A stretch of DNA of 64,000 bases from Ancylobacter radicis (GTDB lineage: Bacteria; Pseudomonadota; Alphaproteobacteria; Rhizobiales; Xanthobacteraceae), in NCBI RefSeq assembly GCF_018449475.1, contig NZ_JAHCQH010000017.1, positions 186,001 through 250,000 of the forward strand. The letters run 5' to 3'. Positions within the stretch are counted from its first letter, which is position 1. Each line of letters starts with the position of its first letter. Below, piece by piece: positions 1 through 9,342 of the stretch. Under the pieces are notes generated by a model. The model did no database searches. It was not told the DNA's origin and saw nothing but the letters and a program-made list of their open reading frames with translations. The position numbers and the translations under genes are program-made.

Positions 1-182
1 TCTCCATGGACCTGCTGGCGGTCGATGTCACCGATGTGCCGGAAGACGGCGTGCTGCCGGGCGACTGGGCGACCCTGCTAGGCGAGGGCCTCGGCCTTGA
101 GGATCTGGCCCGCCATTCGCACACGATCGATTACGAGATCCTGACCTCGCTCGGCCAGCGCTTTCACCGCCGCTGGACGTAA
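1..182 (+). CDS. alr: Alanine racemase, C-terminal end (partial)
   Basis: The open frame enters from the left edge and ends at TAA 180-182. The last ~59 residues include a YEILTSLGQRFHRRW tail, typical of the beta-barrel C-terminus of biosynthetic PLP-dependent alanine racemase, which makes D-alanine for peptidoglycan. The following radA-cvpA-purF order is the usual rhizobial neighbourhood of alr and supports the call. The 3' end overlaps the convergent gene at 164-547 by 19 nt. The catalytic lysine and most of the protein lie outside the window. Confidence 0.85.
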   Translation, partial: SMDLLAVDVTDVPEDGVLPGDWATLLGEGLGLEDLARHSHTIDYEILTSLGQRFHRRWT

Positions 183-547
183 TGCGACTTCAGCCGGGCA
201 TCCGCCGGCAGGCCGTGGCGGACATGCTCGCGCACCGCCTGGACCATATCCTGGCCGTTCTCAAGCCAACTGGGCAGCACCACGGCGCGCCCGTCATCGA
301 AAAGCACGTCCAGGCGAAGAACCGGCTGGTCGCTGTCGTTGTAACTCTTGCGGCTCAGCAGACCTTTGACGTCTTTCCACGCGACGAAGCGACCTGACCA
401 AAGGTAAACTCCGTCACCGGTAACTTTGTACACAAACGAACGCCGCCAAAACCACAGCGCAAGACTGCCAATTCCACATGTGAGCGGCAGCAATATCAGC
501 AGCCACATAAGGAAGCGGTTGTTGGGACGCGCGGTGACTTGTTCCAT
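164..547 (-). CDS. Small membrane protein with PH-like C-terminal domain, unknown function
   Basis: The 127-residue protein starts MEQVTARPNN. A hydrophobic segment of about 23 residues (12-35) is followed by a short soluble part with alternating strand-like stretches (YKVTGDGVYLW, LRLDVLFDDGRAVVLP), as in bacterial PH-like membrane proteins. It converges on alr and overlaps its 3' end by 19 nt. ATG 545-547 was chosen because hydrophobic sequence begins soon after it; ATG 581-583 would add 12 residues. The frame stays open far upstream only because it runs antisense to radA. I do not recognise a function. Confidence 0.6.
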   Translation of the reverse strand: MEQVTARPNNRFLMWLLILLPLTCGIGSLALWFWRRSFVYKVTGDGVYLWSGRFVAWKDVKGLLSRKSYNDSDQPVLRLDVLFDDGRAVVLPSWLENGQDMVQAVREHVRHGLPADARLKSHYVQRR

Positions 548-772
548 ATCGATCCCGTAAGAGCGTGGGCGCGCCGCGTCCATACCATATTTCTGGTTTG
601 TCGGTAATTTAGTAATGCAAGCAAAAAACATACCGATGACGGAACGCCTCGGCTGACCGGCCCGCACGCCCGCCTGAAGCTGGGCGCTTGAGGGGCGCCC
701 ATGTGGCCCGACTTGCCCTATGTCTCCGACCTCTGCATGACGGTCGGCATCGACGCGATTCGCGAGTATCCC

Positions 773-2209
773 ATGGCCAAGCGCCCGGCTTCCTTCATCT
801 GCCAGACCTGCGGCGCGGCTCACACGCGCTGGCAGGGACGCTGCGATTCCTGCGGCGCGTGGAACAGCATCGTGCAGGAGGAAGAGGCCGGCGGCTCGGT
901 CCCGCCCTCGCAGCGGGCCAACCGGCGTGGCCGGCTGATCGCCCTGGAGAGCCTGTCCGGCACCTCCGAGGATGCGCCGCGCGTCTCCGTCGGCATCGGC
1001 GAACTCGACCGTGTGGCCGGCGGCGGGCTGGTGCCGGGCTCCGTGCTGCTGATCGGCGGCGATCCCGGCATCGGCAAGTCGACCCTGCTGATCCAGGCCT
1101 CGGCCGCCCTCGCCAAGGCCGGCCATCGCATCATCTATGTGTCGGGCGAAGAGGCGGTGGCGCAGGTTCGTCTGCGCGCCGAGCGGCTGGGCTTGGCCGA
1201 CGCGGCGGTGGAACTCGCCGCCGAAACCAATGTCGAGGACATCGTCGCCACCCTTTCGGAAGGCCGCAGGCCCGCCATGGTGGTGATCGACTCCATCCAG
1301 ACCATGTGGACCGACACGGTGGAGTCCGCCCCCGGCACGGTCACGCAGGTCCGCTCCTCCGCGCAGATCCTCATCCGCTACGCCAAGCGCGCCGGCGCCG
1401 CCGTCATCCTTGTCGGCCATGTCACCAAGGACGGGCAGATCGCCGGCCCGCGCGTGGTCGAGCACATGGTCGACGCGGTGCTCTCCTTCGAGGGCGACGG
1501 CGCCCACCAGTTCCGCATCCTGCGCGCCCAGAAAAACCGCTTCGGGCCGACCGACGAGATCGGCGTGTTCGAGATGACCGGCCTCGGCCTGCGCGAGGTG
1601 GCGAACCCGTCCGAACTGTTCCTGTCGAACCGCGACCGCGGCGCGCCGGGCACCGCCGTCTATGCCGGCATGGAAGGAACGCGCCCGGTGCTGGTGGAAA
1701 TTCAGGCGCTGGTCGTCCCCACCAGCCTCGGCACGCCGCGCCGCGCCGTGGTCGGCTGGGATCCGAGCCGGCTCTCCATGGTGCTCGCGGTGCTCGAAGC
1801 GCGCTGCGGCGTGAAGCTCGGCGCCCATGACGTGCATCTCAACGTCGCCGGCGGCTTCCGCATCACCGAGCCGGCGGCCGATCTCGCCGTGGCAGCGGCG
1901 CTGATCTCCTCGCTCTCCGGCGCGGTGCTGCCGGCCGACGCGGTGTATTTCGGCGAGGTCAGCCTCACCGGCGCGGTGCGGCCCGTGCCCCATTCCCCGG
2001 CCCGGCTGAAGGAAGCGGCCAAGCTGGGCTTCGCCCGCGCGGTGGCGCCGGAGGGCAAGCCTGCCGGCCGGGACAGCGCCGGCGCACGCGGCGAGCCGCA
2101 GGAATCGCCCCTGCTGGTGGAAACCGTCGCCTCGCTCGGCGACATCGTCGCCGGCATCGCCGCGCTCGGCCCGAAACGCCCCCGCGCGCGGGATACGGAA
2201 GAGGGATGA
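773..2209 (+). CDS. radA: DNA repair protein RadA (Sms)
   Basis: RadA is a RecA-like ATPase that promotes branch migration during recombinational repair. The 478-residue product has an N-terminal C4 zinc finger (Cys10, Cys13, Cys24, Cys27), a Walker A GGDPGIGKST at about 95-103, the RadA-specific KNRFG motif near 258, and a C-terminal Lon-like domain. Length matches the family (about 455-480). ATG 773 (MAKRPASFICQTCG) was chosen over an in-frame start at 701 because it sits just before the zinc finger, as in orthologues. It lies between alr and cvpA. Confidence 0.95.
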   Translation: MAKRPASFICQTCGAAHTRWQGRCDSCGAWNSIVQEEEAGGSVPPSQRANRRGRLIALESLSGTSEDAPRVSVGIGELDRVAGGGLVPGSVLLIGGDPGIGKSTLLIQASAALAKAGHRIIYVSGEEAVAQVRLRAERLGLADAAVELAAETNVEDIVATLSEGRRPAMVVIDSIQTMWTDTVESAPGTVTQVRSSAQILIRYAKRAGAAVILVGHVTKDGQIAGPRVVEHMVDAVLSFEGDGAHQFRILRAQKNRFGPTDEIGVFEMTGLGLREVANPSELFLSNRDRGAPGTAVYAGMEGTRPVLVEIQALVVPTSLGTPRRAVVGWDPSRLSMVLAVLEARCGVKLGAHDVHLNVAGGFRITEPAADLAVAAALISSLSGAVLPADAVYFGEVSLTGAVRPVPHSPARLKEAAKLGFARAVAPEGKPAGRDSAGARGEPQESPLLVETVASLGDIVAGIAALGPKRPRARDTEEG

Positions 2210-2284
2210 CGGCCCGCCTGTGCCGCGCTATACCTCGCGCGGCTCCAATCGGGGCCCCACGCCTTTGAGATTCGCCGCTCCCTC

Positions 2285-2896
2285 GTGGAGCCGCTCGGTC
2301 ACGGTGCGCACGACTTGACGCTGCTCGATATCATCCTCATCGCCGTGATGGTGGTCTCCGGCCTTCTGGCCATGGTCCGCGGTCTGGTGCGCGAAGTCTT
2401 CGCCATCGCCTCCTGGATCATCGCGGCCGGGGTCACGCTCTACGCGTACCCGCTGGTTCTGCCCTATGCGAAGCAGTACATCGCCAATGACACCTTCGCC
2501 ATGGCGGCAAGCGTGGGCGGCGTGTTCCTGCTGACGCTGCTGATCGTCTCGATCATCACCGTGCGCATCTCCGATCTGGTGCTCGACAGCCGCATCGGCG
2601 CGCTCGACCGCACGCTGGGCTTCCTGTTCGGCCTCGGACGCGGATTCCTGATAATGGTGGTGGCCTTCCTGTTCTTCAACTGGCTGGTCCAGAACGAGCA
2701 GGGCCAGCCCGACTGGATTCGTGACGCCCGTTCCAAGCTGGTCTTGCAAAGTGCCGGTGACTGGCTCATCTCCATTCTGCCGGAAGATCCCGAGAGCCTG
2801 ATACGCGACATTCGCAACTCGCGGGATGCGGAGCCGACCGAGCCGCCGCCGGAGCCGTTCAACCCGGCTCCCTCGACGACACCGTCGGCGCCATAA
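2285..2896 (+). CDS. cvpA: CvpA family membrane protein
   Basis: CvpA is a conserved inner-membrane protein, first linked to colicin V production and generally encoded upstream of purF. The 203-residue product has about four hydrophobic segments (near 15-32, 40-60, 75-100, 115-135) followed by a proline- and glutamate-rich cytoplasmic tail (TEPPPEPFNPAPST). GTG 2285 gives the listed start. A TTG at 2315 (TLLDIILIAV) would give the N-terminus more usual for CvpA, and neither has a clear Shine-Dalgarno. It sits 103 bp before purF. Confidence 0.85.
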   Translation: MEPLGHGAHDLTLLDIILIAVMVVSGLLAMVRGLVREVFAIASWIIAAGVTLYAYPLVLPYAKQYIANDTFAMAASVGGVFLLTLLIVSIITVRISDLVLDSRIGALDRTLGFLFGLGRGFLIMVVAFLFFNWLVQNEQGQPDWIRDARSKLVLQSAGDWLISILPEDPESLIRDIRNSRDAEPTEPPPEPFNPAPSTTPSAP

Positions 2897-2999
2897 TTTG
2901 ACCGCGCCTTCGGGGCACAGCGCCCCCGACGACGTGCGTTGCACTTGAGCAGTGGAAAGCGGCGCAGCCTTGAACTGCGCAGAGCGGAGCAATGGTCAC

Positions 3000-4499
3000 A
3001 TGGCCGATCTAGCCGTTGATGGCATGGTGCCGAAACCCGTCGATGCCAATGATCATTATGATGATTACGGGGACACGCTGCGCGAGGAGTGCGGCGTGTT
3101 CGGCATTTACGGGCACCCCGATGCCGCGGCGATCACCGCCCTCGGCCTGCACGCGCTGCAGCATCGCGGCCAGGAGGCAGCGGGCATAACCACTTATGAT
3201 GGCCAGCGTTTTCACTCCGAGCGCCGCCTCGGACTGGTCTCCGACGCGTTCTCGGACGGCGAAGCGATCAAGCGCCTGCCCGGCCATATCGCGGTCGGCC
3301 ATGTACGCTACTCGACCACCGGCGAGACCATCCTGCGCAATGTGCAGCCGCTCTTTGCCGAACTCGACGGCGGCGGTTTCGCCATCGCCCATAACGGCAA
3401 CCTGACCAACGGCCTCAGCCTGCGCCGCCAGCTCATCCGCGATGGCGCCATCTGCCAGTCCACCTCCGATACCGAGGTGATGCTACACATGGTGGCCCGC
3501 TCCAAGCGCGGCCGCTTCACCGAGCGTTTCATCGACGCGCTACGCGCCATCGAGGGCGCCTATGCCTTTGTCGGCCTCACCAACAAGAAGCTGGTGGGCG
3601 CCCGCGACCCGCTCGGCATCCGCCCGCTGGTGCTCGGCGAGCTGGACGGTCACCCGATCCTGACCTCCGAGACCTGCGCTTTGGACATAATCGGTGCGCG
3701 TCACGTGCGGGACATCGAGCCCGGCGAAGTGATCGTCTTCTCCTCCGACAAGGTCGAGACGCTGCGCCCCTTCGGCGCGGTGAAGCCACGCCCCTGCATC
3801 TTCGAGTACATCTATTTCGCCCGGCCGGACTCGATCGTAGGCGGCCAGTCGGTCTATCAGGTGCGCAAGAATATGGGCATGCACCTCGCCGCCGAGGCCC
3901 CGGCCAATGCCGACCTCGTCGTGCCGGTGCCAGATTCCGGCGTGCCCGCCGCCATCGGCTATTCGCAGGCCTCGGGCCTGCCCTATGAGCTGGGCATCAT
4001 CCGCAACCACTATGTCGGCCGCACCTTCATCCAGCCCACCCAGTCGGTCCGTGACCAGGGCGTGCGCATGAAGCATTCGGCCAACCGCGCCGTGGTAGAG
4101 GGCAAGCGCATCGTGCTGATCGACGACAGCCTGGTGCGCGGCACGACCTCGGTGAAGATCGTCCGCATGATGCGCGAGGCCGGTGCCCGCGAGGTGCATT
4201 TCCGCATCTCCTCGCCGCCGATCACCCACCCCGACTATTACGGCATCGACACGCCGGATCGCGACAAGCTGCTCGCCGCGACGCACGACCTAGAAGGCAT
4301 GCGCCGCTATATCGGCGCCGACAGCCTCGCCTTCCTCTCCATCGACGGCATCTACAAGTCGATGGGCCATGAGGGGCGCGATCCGGTCAACCCGCAATTC
4401 ACCGATCATTGCTTCACCGGCGAATACCCGACGCCGCTCACCGATCGCGCCGGCGAAGTGGCCCCGCGCCAGCTCTCGCTGCTCGCCGAAGCGAGCTGA
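3000..4499 (+). CDS. purF: Amidophosphoribosyltransferase
   Basis: PurF catalyses the first committed step of purine synthesis: PRPP + glutamine to 5-phosphoribosylamine. In this 499-residue protein the N-terminal nucleophile CGVFGIYG begins at Cys31, so a 30-residue propeptide must be removed. The glutaminase domain (RYSTTG, HNGNLTN) is followed by a PRTase domain with the PRPP loop VLIDDSLVRGTTS near 370. ATG 3000 is preceded by GGAG at 2986-2989. An in-frame start at 2952 would add 16 residues with no homology-like content. The gene is followed closely by the VOC gene. Confidence 0.96.
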   Translation: MADLAVDGMVPKPVDANDHYDDYGDTLREECGVFGIYGHPDAAAITALGLHALQHRGQEAAGITTYDGQRFHSERRLGLVSDAFSDGEAIKRLPGHIAVGHVRYSTTGETILRNVQPLFAELDGGGFAIAHNGNLTNGLSLRRQLIRDGAICQSTSDTEVMLHMVARSKRGRFTERFIDALRAIEGAYAFVGLTNKKLVGARDPLGIRPLVLGELDGHPILTSETCALDIIGARHVRDIEPGEVIVFSSDKVETLRPFGAVKPRPCIFEYIYFARPDSIVGGQSVYQVRKNMGMHLAAEAPANADLVVPVPDSGVPAAIGYSQASGLPYELGIIRNHYVGRTFIQPTQSVRDQGVRMKHSANRAVVEGKRIVLIDDSLVRGTTSVKIVRMMREAGAREVHFRISSPPITHPDYYGIDTPDRDKLLAATHDLEGMRRYIGADSLAFLSIDGIYKSMGHEGRDPVNPQFTDHCFTGEYPTPLTDRAGEVAPRQLSLLAEAS

Positions 4500-4515
4500 C
4501 CGGAGACGGGCGGAC

Positions 4516-4932
4516 ATGGTCGAGCTTTCCGAGTGGCATCGCGGACGGCTGATCGACCATGTCTCGCTGGTGGTCGCCGATTACGCCGCCAGCCGCCGCT
4601 TCTATGCGGCGGTGCTGGAAGTGCTCGGCGTGCCGCTGGTCGAGGGTGACGGCTATTTCTTCGCCGACGAGTTGTTCGTCTCGCCGGGCGAGCCCCTCAC
4701 CGGGCGGGCGCATATCGCCTTCCAGGCGGGGGATGAGGAAACGGTCCGCCGCTTCCATGCCGCCGCCCTCGCGGCCGGCGGGCGCGACAATGGCGCGCCG
4801 GGCCCGCGCGCCTATCACCCCGGCTATTACGCCGCCTTCGTGCTCGACCCCGAAGGCAATAATATCGAGGCTGTCTTTCACGGCCCGCACCGGCGCTCCG
4901 CACCCTCGGTGGTGATGACGGACGCCCCCTAA
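4516..4932 (+). CDS. VOC family (glyoxalase/dioxygenase-fold) protein
   Basis: This 138-residue single-domain vicinal-oxygen-chelate protein has the two-repeat pattern: IDHVSLVVADYAASRRFYAAVL at the N-terminus and a C-terminal GYYAAFVLDPEGNNIEAVFHG. The first-repeat His, the internal His of the second half and the final Glu of NIEAV are plausible metal ligands. The start at ATG 4516 follows a GGAGACGGGCGG purine-rich stretch 16 nt after purF stops, so co-transcription with purF is likely. The substrate is unknown; the family includes glyoxalases, fosfomycin-resistance proteins and ring dioxygenases. Confidence 0.8.
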   Translation: MVELSEWHRGRLIDHVSLVVADYAASRRFYAAVLEVLGVPLVEGDGYFFADELFVSPGEPLTGRAHIAFQAGDEETVRRFHAAALAAGGRDNGAPGPRAYHPGYYAAFVLDPEGNNIEAVFHGPHRRSAPSVVMTDAP

Positions 4933-4948
4933 GCTTCGAGGAACCGCC

Positions 4949-5707
4949 ATGTCCGATCTTTCCGACGCGCGCCCGCTCGCCGGCCGCTACGCCCTCGTCA
5001 CCGGCGCGACCCGCGGCATCGGTCAGGCGACCGCCCTCGCCCTCGCCGGCGCCGGCGCCCATGTGGTGGCCGTCGGCCGCACCTCCGGCGCGCTGGAGGA
5101 ACTGGACGACGCGATCGTCAAGGCCGGCTCGACCGCCACCCTCGTGCCGCTCGACCTCAAGGACGGCGCGGCGATCGACCGGCTCGGCGGCGCGCTCTAT
5201 GAGCGGTTCGGCAAGCTCGACATCTTCATCGGCAATGCTGGCGTGCTCGGCCCCATGACCCCCCTCGCCCAGGTGGAGCCGAAGGAGTGGGACGACGCGC
5301 TGGCGATCAACCTCACCGCCAACTGGCGGCTGGTGCGCTCGCTGGACCCGCTGCTGCGCCTCTCCACCGCCGGGCGGGTGGTTCTGGTGTCCTCGGGCGC
5401 GGCGCACAAGGCGCGGGCCTTCTGGGGCACCTATGCGGTCACCAAGGCGGGGCTGGAGGTGCTGGCGCGTACCTGGGCCAACGAGGTGATGAACATCTCG
5501 AACCTGAAGGTGAACCTGATCAATCCCGGCCCGGTCGCCACCAAGATGCGCGCCAAGGCGTTTCCCGGCGAGGACCCGAACACCCTGCCCGCCCCCGAGG
5601 ACGTGGCCGAGGCCATCCTTGCCCTGTGCCTGCCCGGCTTCGAGCAGACCGGCCAGCTCTACGACTTCCCGACCCGCGCGCTCAAGGCGTTCCCGGTTCC
5701 GGCGTGA
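4949..5707 (+). CDS. Short-chain dehydrogenase/reductase (SDR)
   Basis: This 252-residue classical SDR has the nucleotide-binding motif TGATRGIG near residue 20, NAG (GNAGVLG) near 92, a catalytic Ser (LVSSGAA), and YAVTK carrying the catalytic Tyr and Lys. It is a likely NAD(P)H oxidoreductase of unknown substrate. An SDR is common after purF in rhizobia, so it probably belongs to the purF transcript. AGGAA lies 7 nt before the ATG. Its last 26 nt overlap the convergent EamA gene. Confidence 0.88.
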   Translation: MSDLSDARPLAGRYALVTGATRGIGQATALALAGAGAHVVAVGRTSGALEELDDAIVKAGSTATLVPLDLKDGAAIDRLGGALYERFGKLDIFIGNAGVLGPMTPLAQVEPKEWDDALAINLTANWRLVRSLDPLLRLSTAGRVVLVSSGAAHKARAFWGTYAVTKAGLEVLARTWANEVMNISNLKVNLINPGPVATKMRAKAFPGEDPNTLPAPEDVAEAILALCLPGFEQTGQLYDFPTRALKAFPVPA

Positions 5708-6620
5708 GGATGCGGCGGCGGGCGAAGATCGCCACCGCCACCACCACGCCGACCAGTTGCAGCAGCGCGCCCACCGCCTCCGGTACGCTCGGCAGGCGCT
5801 GCTCGAAGGCCAGGCCGTAGCCCAGCCCGAACACCGTCTCGGCAACGATCAGCTGCGCCGAGAGGGCCATGGGCAGGCGCTCGGAGGCGACCACCCAGCC
5901 ATAGGTGCCGAGCCACGAGGTGACGACACCCATCATCAGCGCCCACAGGAAGAAGTTCTGGGTCGCCGGGGCGGCGAGATCCAGCATGGCCGGGCCGCTG
6001 GAGATGAAGGGCAGCAGCATCAAGGCCAGCGCGCCGCAGCCCACGCCCTGCACCCCGGTCCAGCGCAGCGCGTCCGGGGCGTCCGGGGCGCGCATGACCA
6101 CGGCATTGACCATGCCATAGGCGATCCACATCACCAGCGCGAAGACCGACAGCGCGACGCCGACCAGCAGATTGCCGACCTCGCCGGACGGGGCCTCCTG
6201 CAGGCTGGCGACATTGACCACGCCAAGGCCGGCGGCGATCAGGCACAACGGCACGGCGAGGCGCCGCCACGGCAGCGAGCGTTCGCGAAAGTTCGCGGCG
6301 ATGGCCAGCAGCACCGGCGCGGTGCCGGTGATCAGCGGCGGCAGCACCGCCCCCGCCAGCAGCACGGCATAGGAAATGGCGAGGAAATAGCCGAACGTGC
6401 CGACGGCGCCGAGCACCAGACCCGTCAGCAGCATCCGCCTGGACATGCCGGTGGGGCGGAAAAGCGGGATCGCCATCAGCGCCACGCTGACGATCCCGAA
6501 GATCAGGTAGCGGATGACGGAAATATCGAGCGCGGTGAACGGCTCCACCACGCGCGGCGCGATGAAGGCGAGCCCCCACAGCGCCCCGGTCATGAGGCCC
6601 GCAAGAATGCCGATCAGCAT
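5682..6620 (-). CDS. EamA/DMT family permease
   Basis: The 312-residue protein has about ten hydrophobic segments arranged as two EamA repeats, the drug/metabolite transporter fold used for export of amino acids, nucleotides or other small metabolites. ATG at 6620 (MLIGILAGLMTGALWGLAF) puts the first membrane helix at the N-terminus, whereas a start at 6740 would add 40 low-complexity residues. It converges on the SDR gene with a 26-nt overlap. The transported compound cannot be inferred. Confidence 0.85.
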   Translation of the reverse strand: MLIGILAGLMTGALWGLAFIAPRVVEPFTALDISVIRYLIFGIVSVALMAIPLFRPTGMSRRMLLTGLVLGAVGTFGYFLAISYAVLLAGAVLPPLITGTAPVLLAIAANFRERSLPWRRLAVPLCLIAAGLGVVNVASLQEAPSGEVGNLLVGVALSVFALVMWIAYGMVNAVVMRAPDAPDALRWTGVQGVGCGALALMLLPFISSGPAMLDLAAPATQNFFLWALMMGVVTSWLGTYGWVVASERLPMALSAQLIVAETVFGLGYGLAFEQRLPSVPEAVGALLQLVGVVVAVAIFARRRILTPEPGTP

Positions 6621-6835
6621 GGCAGTGACCAATTGAAGACGCCCACGCCGAAGAGGCGCGTCGCCGGATGCCGGATGGAGGGAAGGCGCCGTCCGAGGGA
6701 CAGCGGAGGGAAGACGCAAATTATAAGCGCAGGACGGCATGCGAGCGAAGGAAAATCGTTTCGCCCGAAGAAACTGCAGCGCGAACTGTCAGGTGGCGCG
6801 ACGCCGGCGGACTCTCGCCCGCCGGTTAGCCTCCC

Positions 6836-8188
6836 CTACTCCTTCTCGGCGTAGGGATTGTCCTTCTCGCGCAATGTCAGCCGGATCGGCACGCCCGGCA
6901 GGTCGAAGCTGGTGCGCAGCTTGTTGACCAGATAGCGCAGATAGCTCTCGGGCAGCGCGTCGGCGCGCGAGCAGAACAGCACGAAGCTCGGCGGGCGCGC
7001 CTTGGGCTGCGTCATGTAGCGCAGCTTGATGCGCCGGCCCGACACCGCCGGTGGCGGATGATCGCTGGTCATCTCGATCAGCCAGCGATTCAGCGGGTTG
7101 GTGGCGATGCGGCGGTTCCACACCTGGTAGGTCTGCTGGATGGCGCGCACCAGACGGTCGAGCCCGTCGCCGGTGAGACCGGAGACCATCACCACCGGGG
7201 CACCCTTGACCTGCGGCAGCCAGTGGTCGGCTTCCTCGCGCATCCGGGCCGCCATGCCCGGCTGGTCCTGCACCAGATCGGATTTGGACAGCGCCAGCAC
7301 GACCGCCCGTCCCTCGCGCTCGGCAAGGTCGGCGATGCGCAGGTCCTGCTCCTCGAACGGGTGGGTGGCGTCGATCAGCACCACCACCACCTCGGCGAAG
7401 CGCGCGGCGCGCAGCCCGTCGGCAACGGAGAGCTTTTCCAGCTTGTCCTCGATGCGGGCACGCTTGCGCATCCCCGCCGTGTCGAACAGGCGCAGGGCGA
7501 CGCCGTGATGCTCGATATCGACCGCGATCGAGTCGCGGGTGATCCCGGCCTCGGGTCCGGTCAGCAGCCGGTCCTCGCCGAGCAGGGCATTGATCAGGGT
7601 CGACTTGCCGGCATTCGGGCGACCGAGCACGGCGACGCGGATCGGGCGCCGGGCCCGCTCCTCATCGGTCTCTTCCTCCACCTCATCACCCTCATCGGCC
7701 ACGAAGACCGAGAGGGCGCGGACGAGGTCCGCCATGCCGTCGCCATGCTCGGCCGACAGCTCCACGGGGTCGCCCAGACCCAGCGAATAGGCATCGAGCG
7801 AGCCCGCCTGCGAGCCCTTGGCCTCGGCCTTGTTGGCCACCAGAATCGTGTGTTTGCCGGACTTTCGGGCGAGATCGGCAAAGGTGCGGTCGCTCGGCGT
7901 GATGCCGGCCTTGGCGTCGATCAGGAACAGCAGAACGTCGGCGTCGTCGATCGCCGTCTCGGTCTGCGCCCGCATCCGCCCTTCCAGCGTCTCGGCCTTG
8001 GCCTCTTCCAGCCCCGCCGTGTCGATCACCCGGAAGGACAGATGACCCAGACGCCCCTCCCCCTCCCGCCGATCCCGCGTAACCCCCGGCCGGTCATCGA
8101 CCAGCGCAAGGCGCTTTCCAACCAAGCGATTGAAAAGAGTGGACTTTCCGACATTGGGCCGGCCGACGATGGCAACGGTCGTGGTCAT
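6836..8188 (-). CDS. der: Ribosome-assembly GTPase Der (EngA)
   Basis: Der is the double-G-domain GTPase needed for 50S subunit maturation. The 450-residue product has two G1 motifs (GRPNVGKST at residues 8-16, GRPNAGKST near 190), NKxE/KSD base-recognition motifs, an acidic linker ([12 protein letters not shown]) between the domains, and a KH-like C-terminal domain ([18 protein letters not shown]). ATG 8188 ([11 protein letters not shown]) has GGAGGC about 8 nt upstream, and an in-frame upstream start adds eight unlikely residues. It is last in a run with the lipoprotein and YfgM-like genes. Confidence 0.96.
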   Translation of the reverse strand: MTTTVAIVGRPNVGKSTLFNRLVGKRLALVDDRPGVTRDRREGEGRLGHLSFRVIDTAGLEEAKAETLEGRMRAQTETAIDDADVLLFLIDAKAGITPSDRTFADLARKSGKHTILVANKAEAKGSQAGSLDAYSLGLGDPVELSAEHGDGMADLVRALSVFVADEGDEVEEETDEERARRPIRVAVLGRPNAGKSTLINALLGEDRLLTGPEAGITRDSIAVDIEHHGVALRLFDTAGMRKRARIEDKLEKLSVADGLRAARFAEVVVVLIDATHPFEEQDLRIADLAEREGRAVVLALSKSDLVQDQPGMAARMREEADHWLPQVKGAPVVMVSGLTGDGLDRLVRAIQQTYQVWNRRIATNPLNRWLIEMTSDHPPPAVSGRRIKLRYMTQPKARPPSFVLFCSRADALPESYLRYLVNKLRTSFDLPGVPIRLTLREKDNPYAEKE

Positions 8189-8208
8189 GGACGGCGCCTC
8201 CGAGCGCC

Positions 8209-8484
8209 TCACTGAGCCGGGGTCGCCGGCGCCGGCGTCTCCGGCGGGAGTTCATATTTGGCGGAATTGGCCGGCTGCGGCGGCGGCGCATTGTAGTCCA
8301 CGCCCGGCACCCCCTCGGGGAACACGGGAGCGCGCGCGCCCGGCAGCGGTTTTTCCTTTTCCGTGAAGGGGTTCATCTTGTCGAGCGTCTCGCAGCCGGA
8401 CACCGCCAGAGCGAGGCCGAGAATGGGCAGCAGCCCCAGAACGCGACGCAGCCGCGGCGAACGCGGCGTGGCAGGCTTCGTCAT
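8209..8484 (-). CDS. Small proline-rich lipoprotein in the usual position of bamB
   Basis: This 91-residue protein has a signal peptide with lipobox AVSGC (Cys at about 30), then [31 protein letters not shown] and a Pro/Ala-rich tail. It lies between the YfgM-like gene and der, where rhizobia usually carry bamB. The mature start, with KxxLPGxRxPVFP, resembles the segment just after the lipobox of alphaproteobacterial BamB as I remember it, but no PQQ beta-propeller follows. GAGGAG lies 6 nt before the ATG. It could be a reduced BamB or an unrelated small lipoprotein. The gap to der is 20 nt. Confidence 0.65.
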   Translation of the reverse strand: MTKPATPRSPRLRRVLGLLPILGLALAVSGCETLDKMNPFTEKEKPLPGARAPVFPEGVPGVDYNAPPPQPANSAKYELPPETPAPATPAQ

Positions 8485-8494
8485 GGAGTTCTCC

Positions 8495-9205
8495 TCACTG
8501 GACAGCGGGCGCGGCGGCCGGAGCCGTCGCCCCCGCCGGAGCGGCCGTGGCGTCGGGCGGGACCTGCGCGCTGGCCAGCGTGCGCATCAGCTCCGCGCGA
8601 CGGCGCAGGCCGGGCGGCGTCTGGCCATCGTCAAGGATGGTGGTGAAGGTCGCGCTCGCCGCCTTGTAGTCCCCGGCCTTGTACTGGGCGAGGCCGAGAA
8701 GCTCACGCGCGGAGTGCCGGAAGGCGCCCTGCGGTTCGTTCAAGGGGTTGATCCGCTGTTGAAATTCCGCGAGCGGCGCGGTGTCGACGAGCAGCATGGC
8801 CGCGCGCAGGCGCGCCACGTCCTGCATCAGCGGACCGATGCTGGAGTCCCCGGCAAGGGCATCAAACTCGGTCACGGCCGCCTTCGGGTCGGTCCCCGCC
8901 AGTTCGATGGCGGCCCGGAAGCGCGCCAGCGTGCGGTAACCGGCCGGCGCATCCTTCTCCATCGCGGCGAACGCGGCCTCCGCCTCGGCGGTCTTGCCCT
9001 GCGTCGCCAGTTGCATGGCCGCCTCGAAGCGGGCGCCGGCTTCCTGCGCCTGCTGGGTCTTCCACCACTCATAACCGCGCCAGCCGGCCACCGCGACGAC
9101 GATCAGCACCGCTAGCGCGATGAGATAGACGCCATAGCGGCTCCAGAGGCGCGAAAACCGCTCTCGGCGAAGATCCTCGTCGATCTCGTGGAAAATATCG
9201 GCCAT
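8495..9205 (-). CDS. YfgM-like tetratricopeptide membrane protein
   Basis: The 236-residue protein starts MADIFHEIDEDLRRERF. One N-terminal transmembrane helix (about 23-43) is followed by an Ala-rich helical TPR_21 region, the layout of YfgM, a Sec-translocon-associated periplasmic chaperone partner. The C-terminal 25 residues are Ala/Pro-rich. ATG 9205 is the start that puts the conserved FHEIDEDLRRE motif first. It lies 10 nt upstream of the small lipoprotein gene and likely forms an operon with it and der. Confidence 0.85.
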   Translation of the reverse strand: MADIFHEIDEDLRRERFSRLWSRYGVYLIALAVLIVVAVAGWRGYEWWKTQQAQEAGARFEAAMQLATQGKTAEAEAAFAAMEKDAPAGYRTLARFRAAIELAGTDPKAAVTEFDALAGDSSIGPLMQDVARLRAAMLLVDTAPLAEFQQRINPLNEPQGAFRHSARELLGLAQYKAGDYKAASATFTTILDDGQTPPGLRRRAELMRTLASAQVPPDATAAPAGATAPAAAPAVQ

Positions 9206-9342
9206 GTGGTGTCCGTGAGCAGGTCGTTCGACAGGTGCCGGCATCCGCGTGCAAGTGCGTGCCGACATGGAAAAAGGCCGCGTAAACTACCGATGCGGCT
9301 TGAACAAGGCAAATCTACCGCCGTCCCGGCCAGCGCGCCGCT

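Noticed and set aside
583-1993. Long minus-strand open frame running across radA from the small membrane gene
   Set aside because: It lies antisense to a strongly conserved gene; its sequence is His/Arg/Gly-rich and low-complexity, as expected from complementing GC-rich codons.
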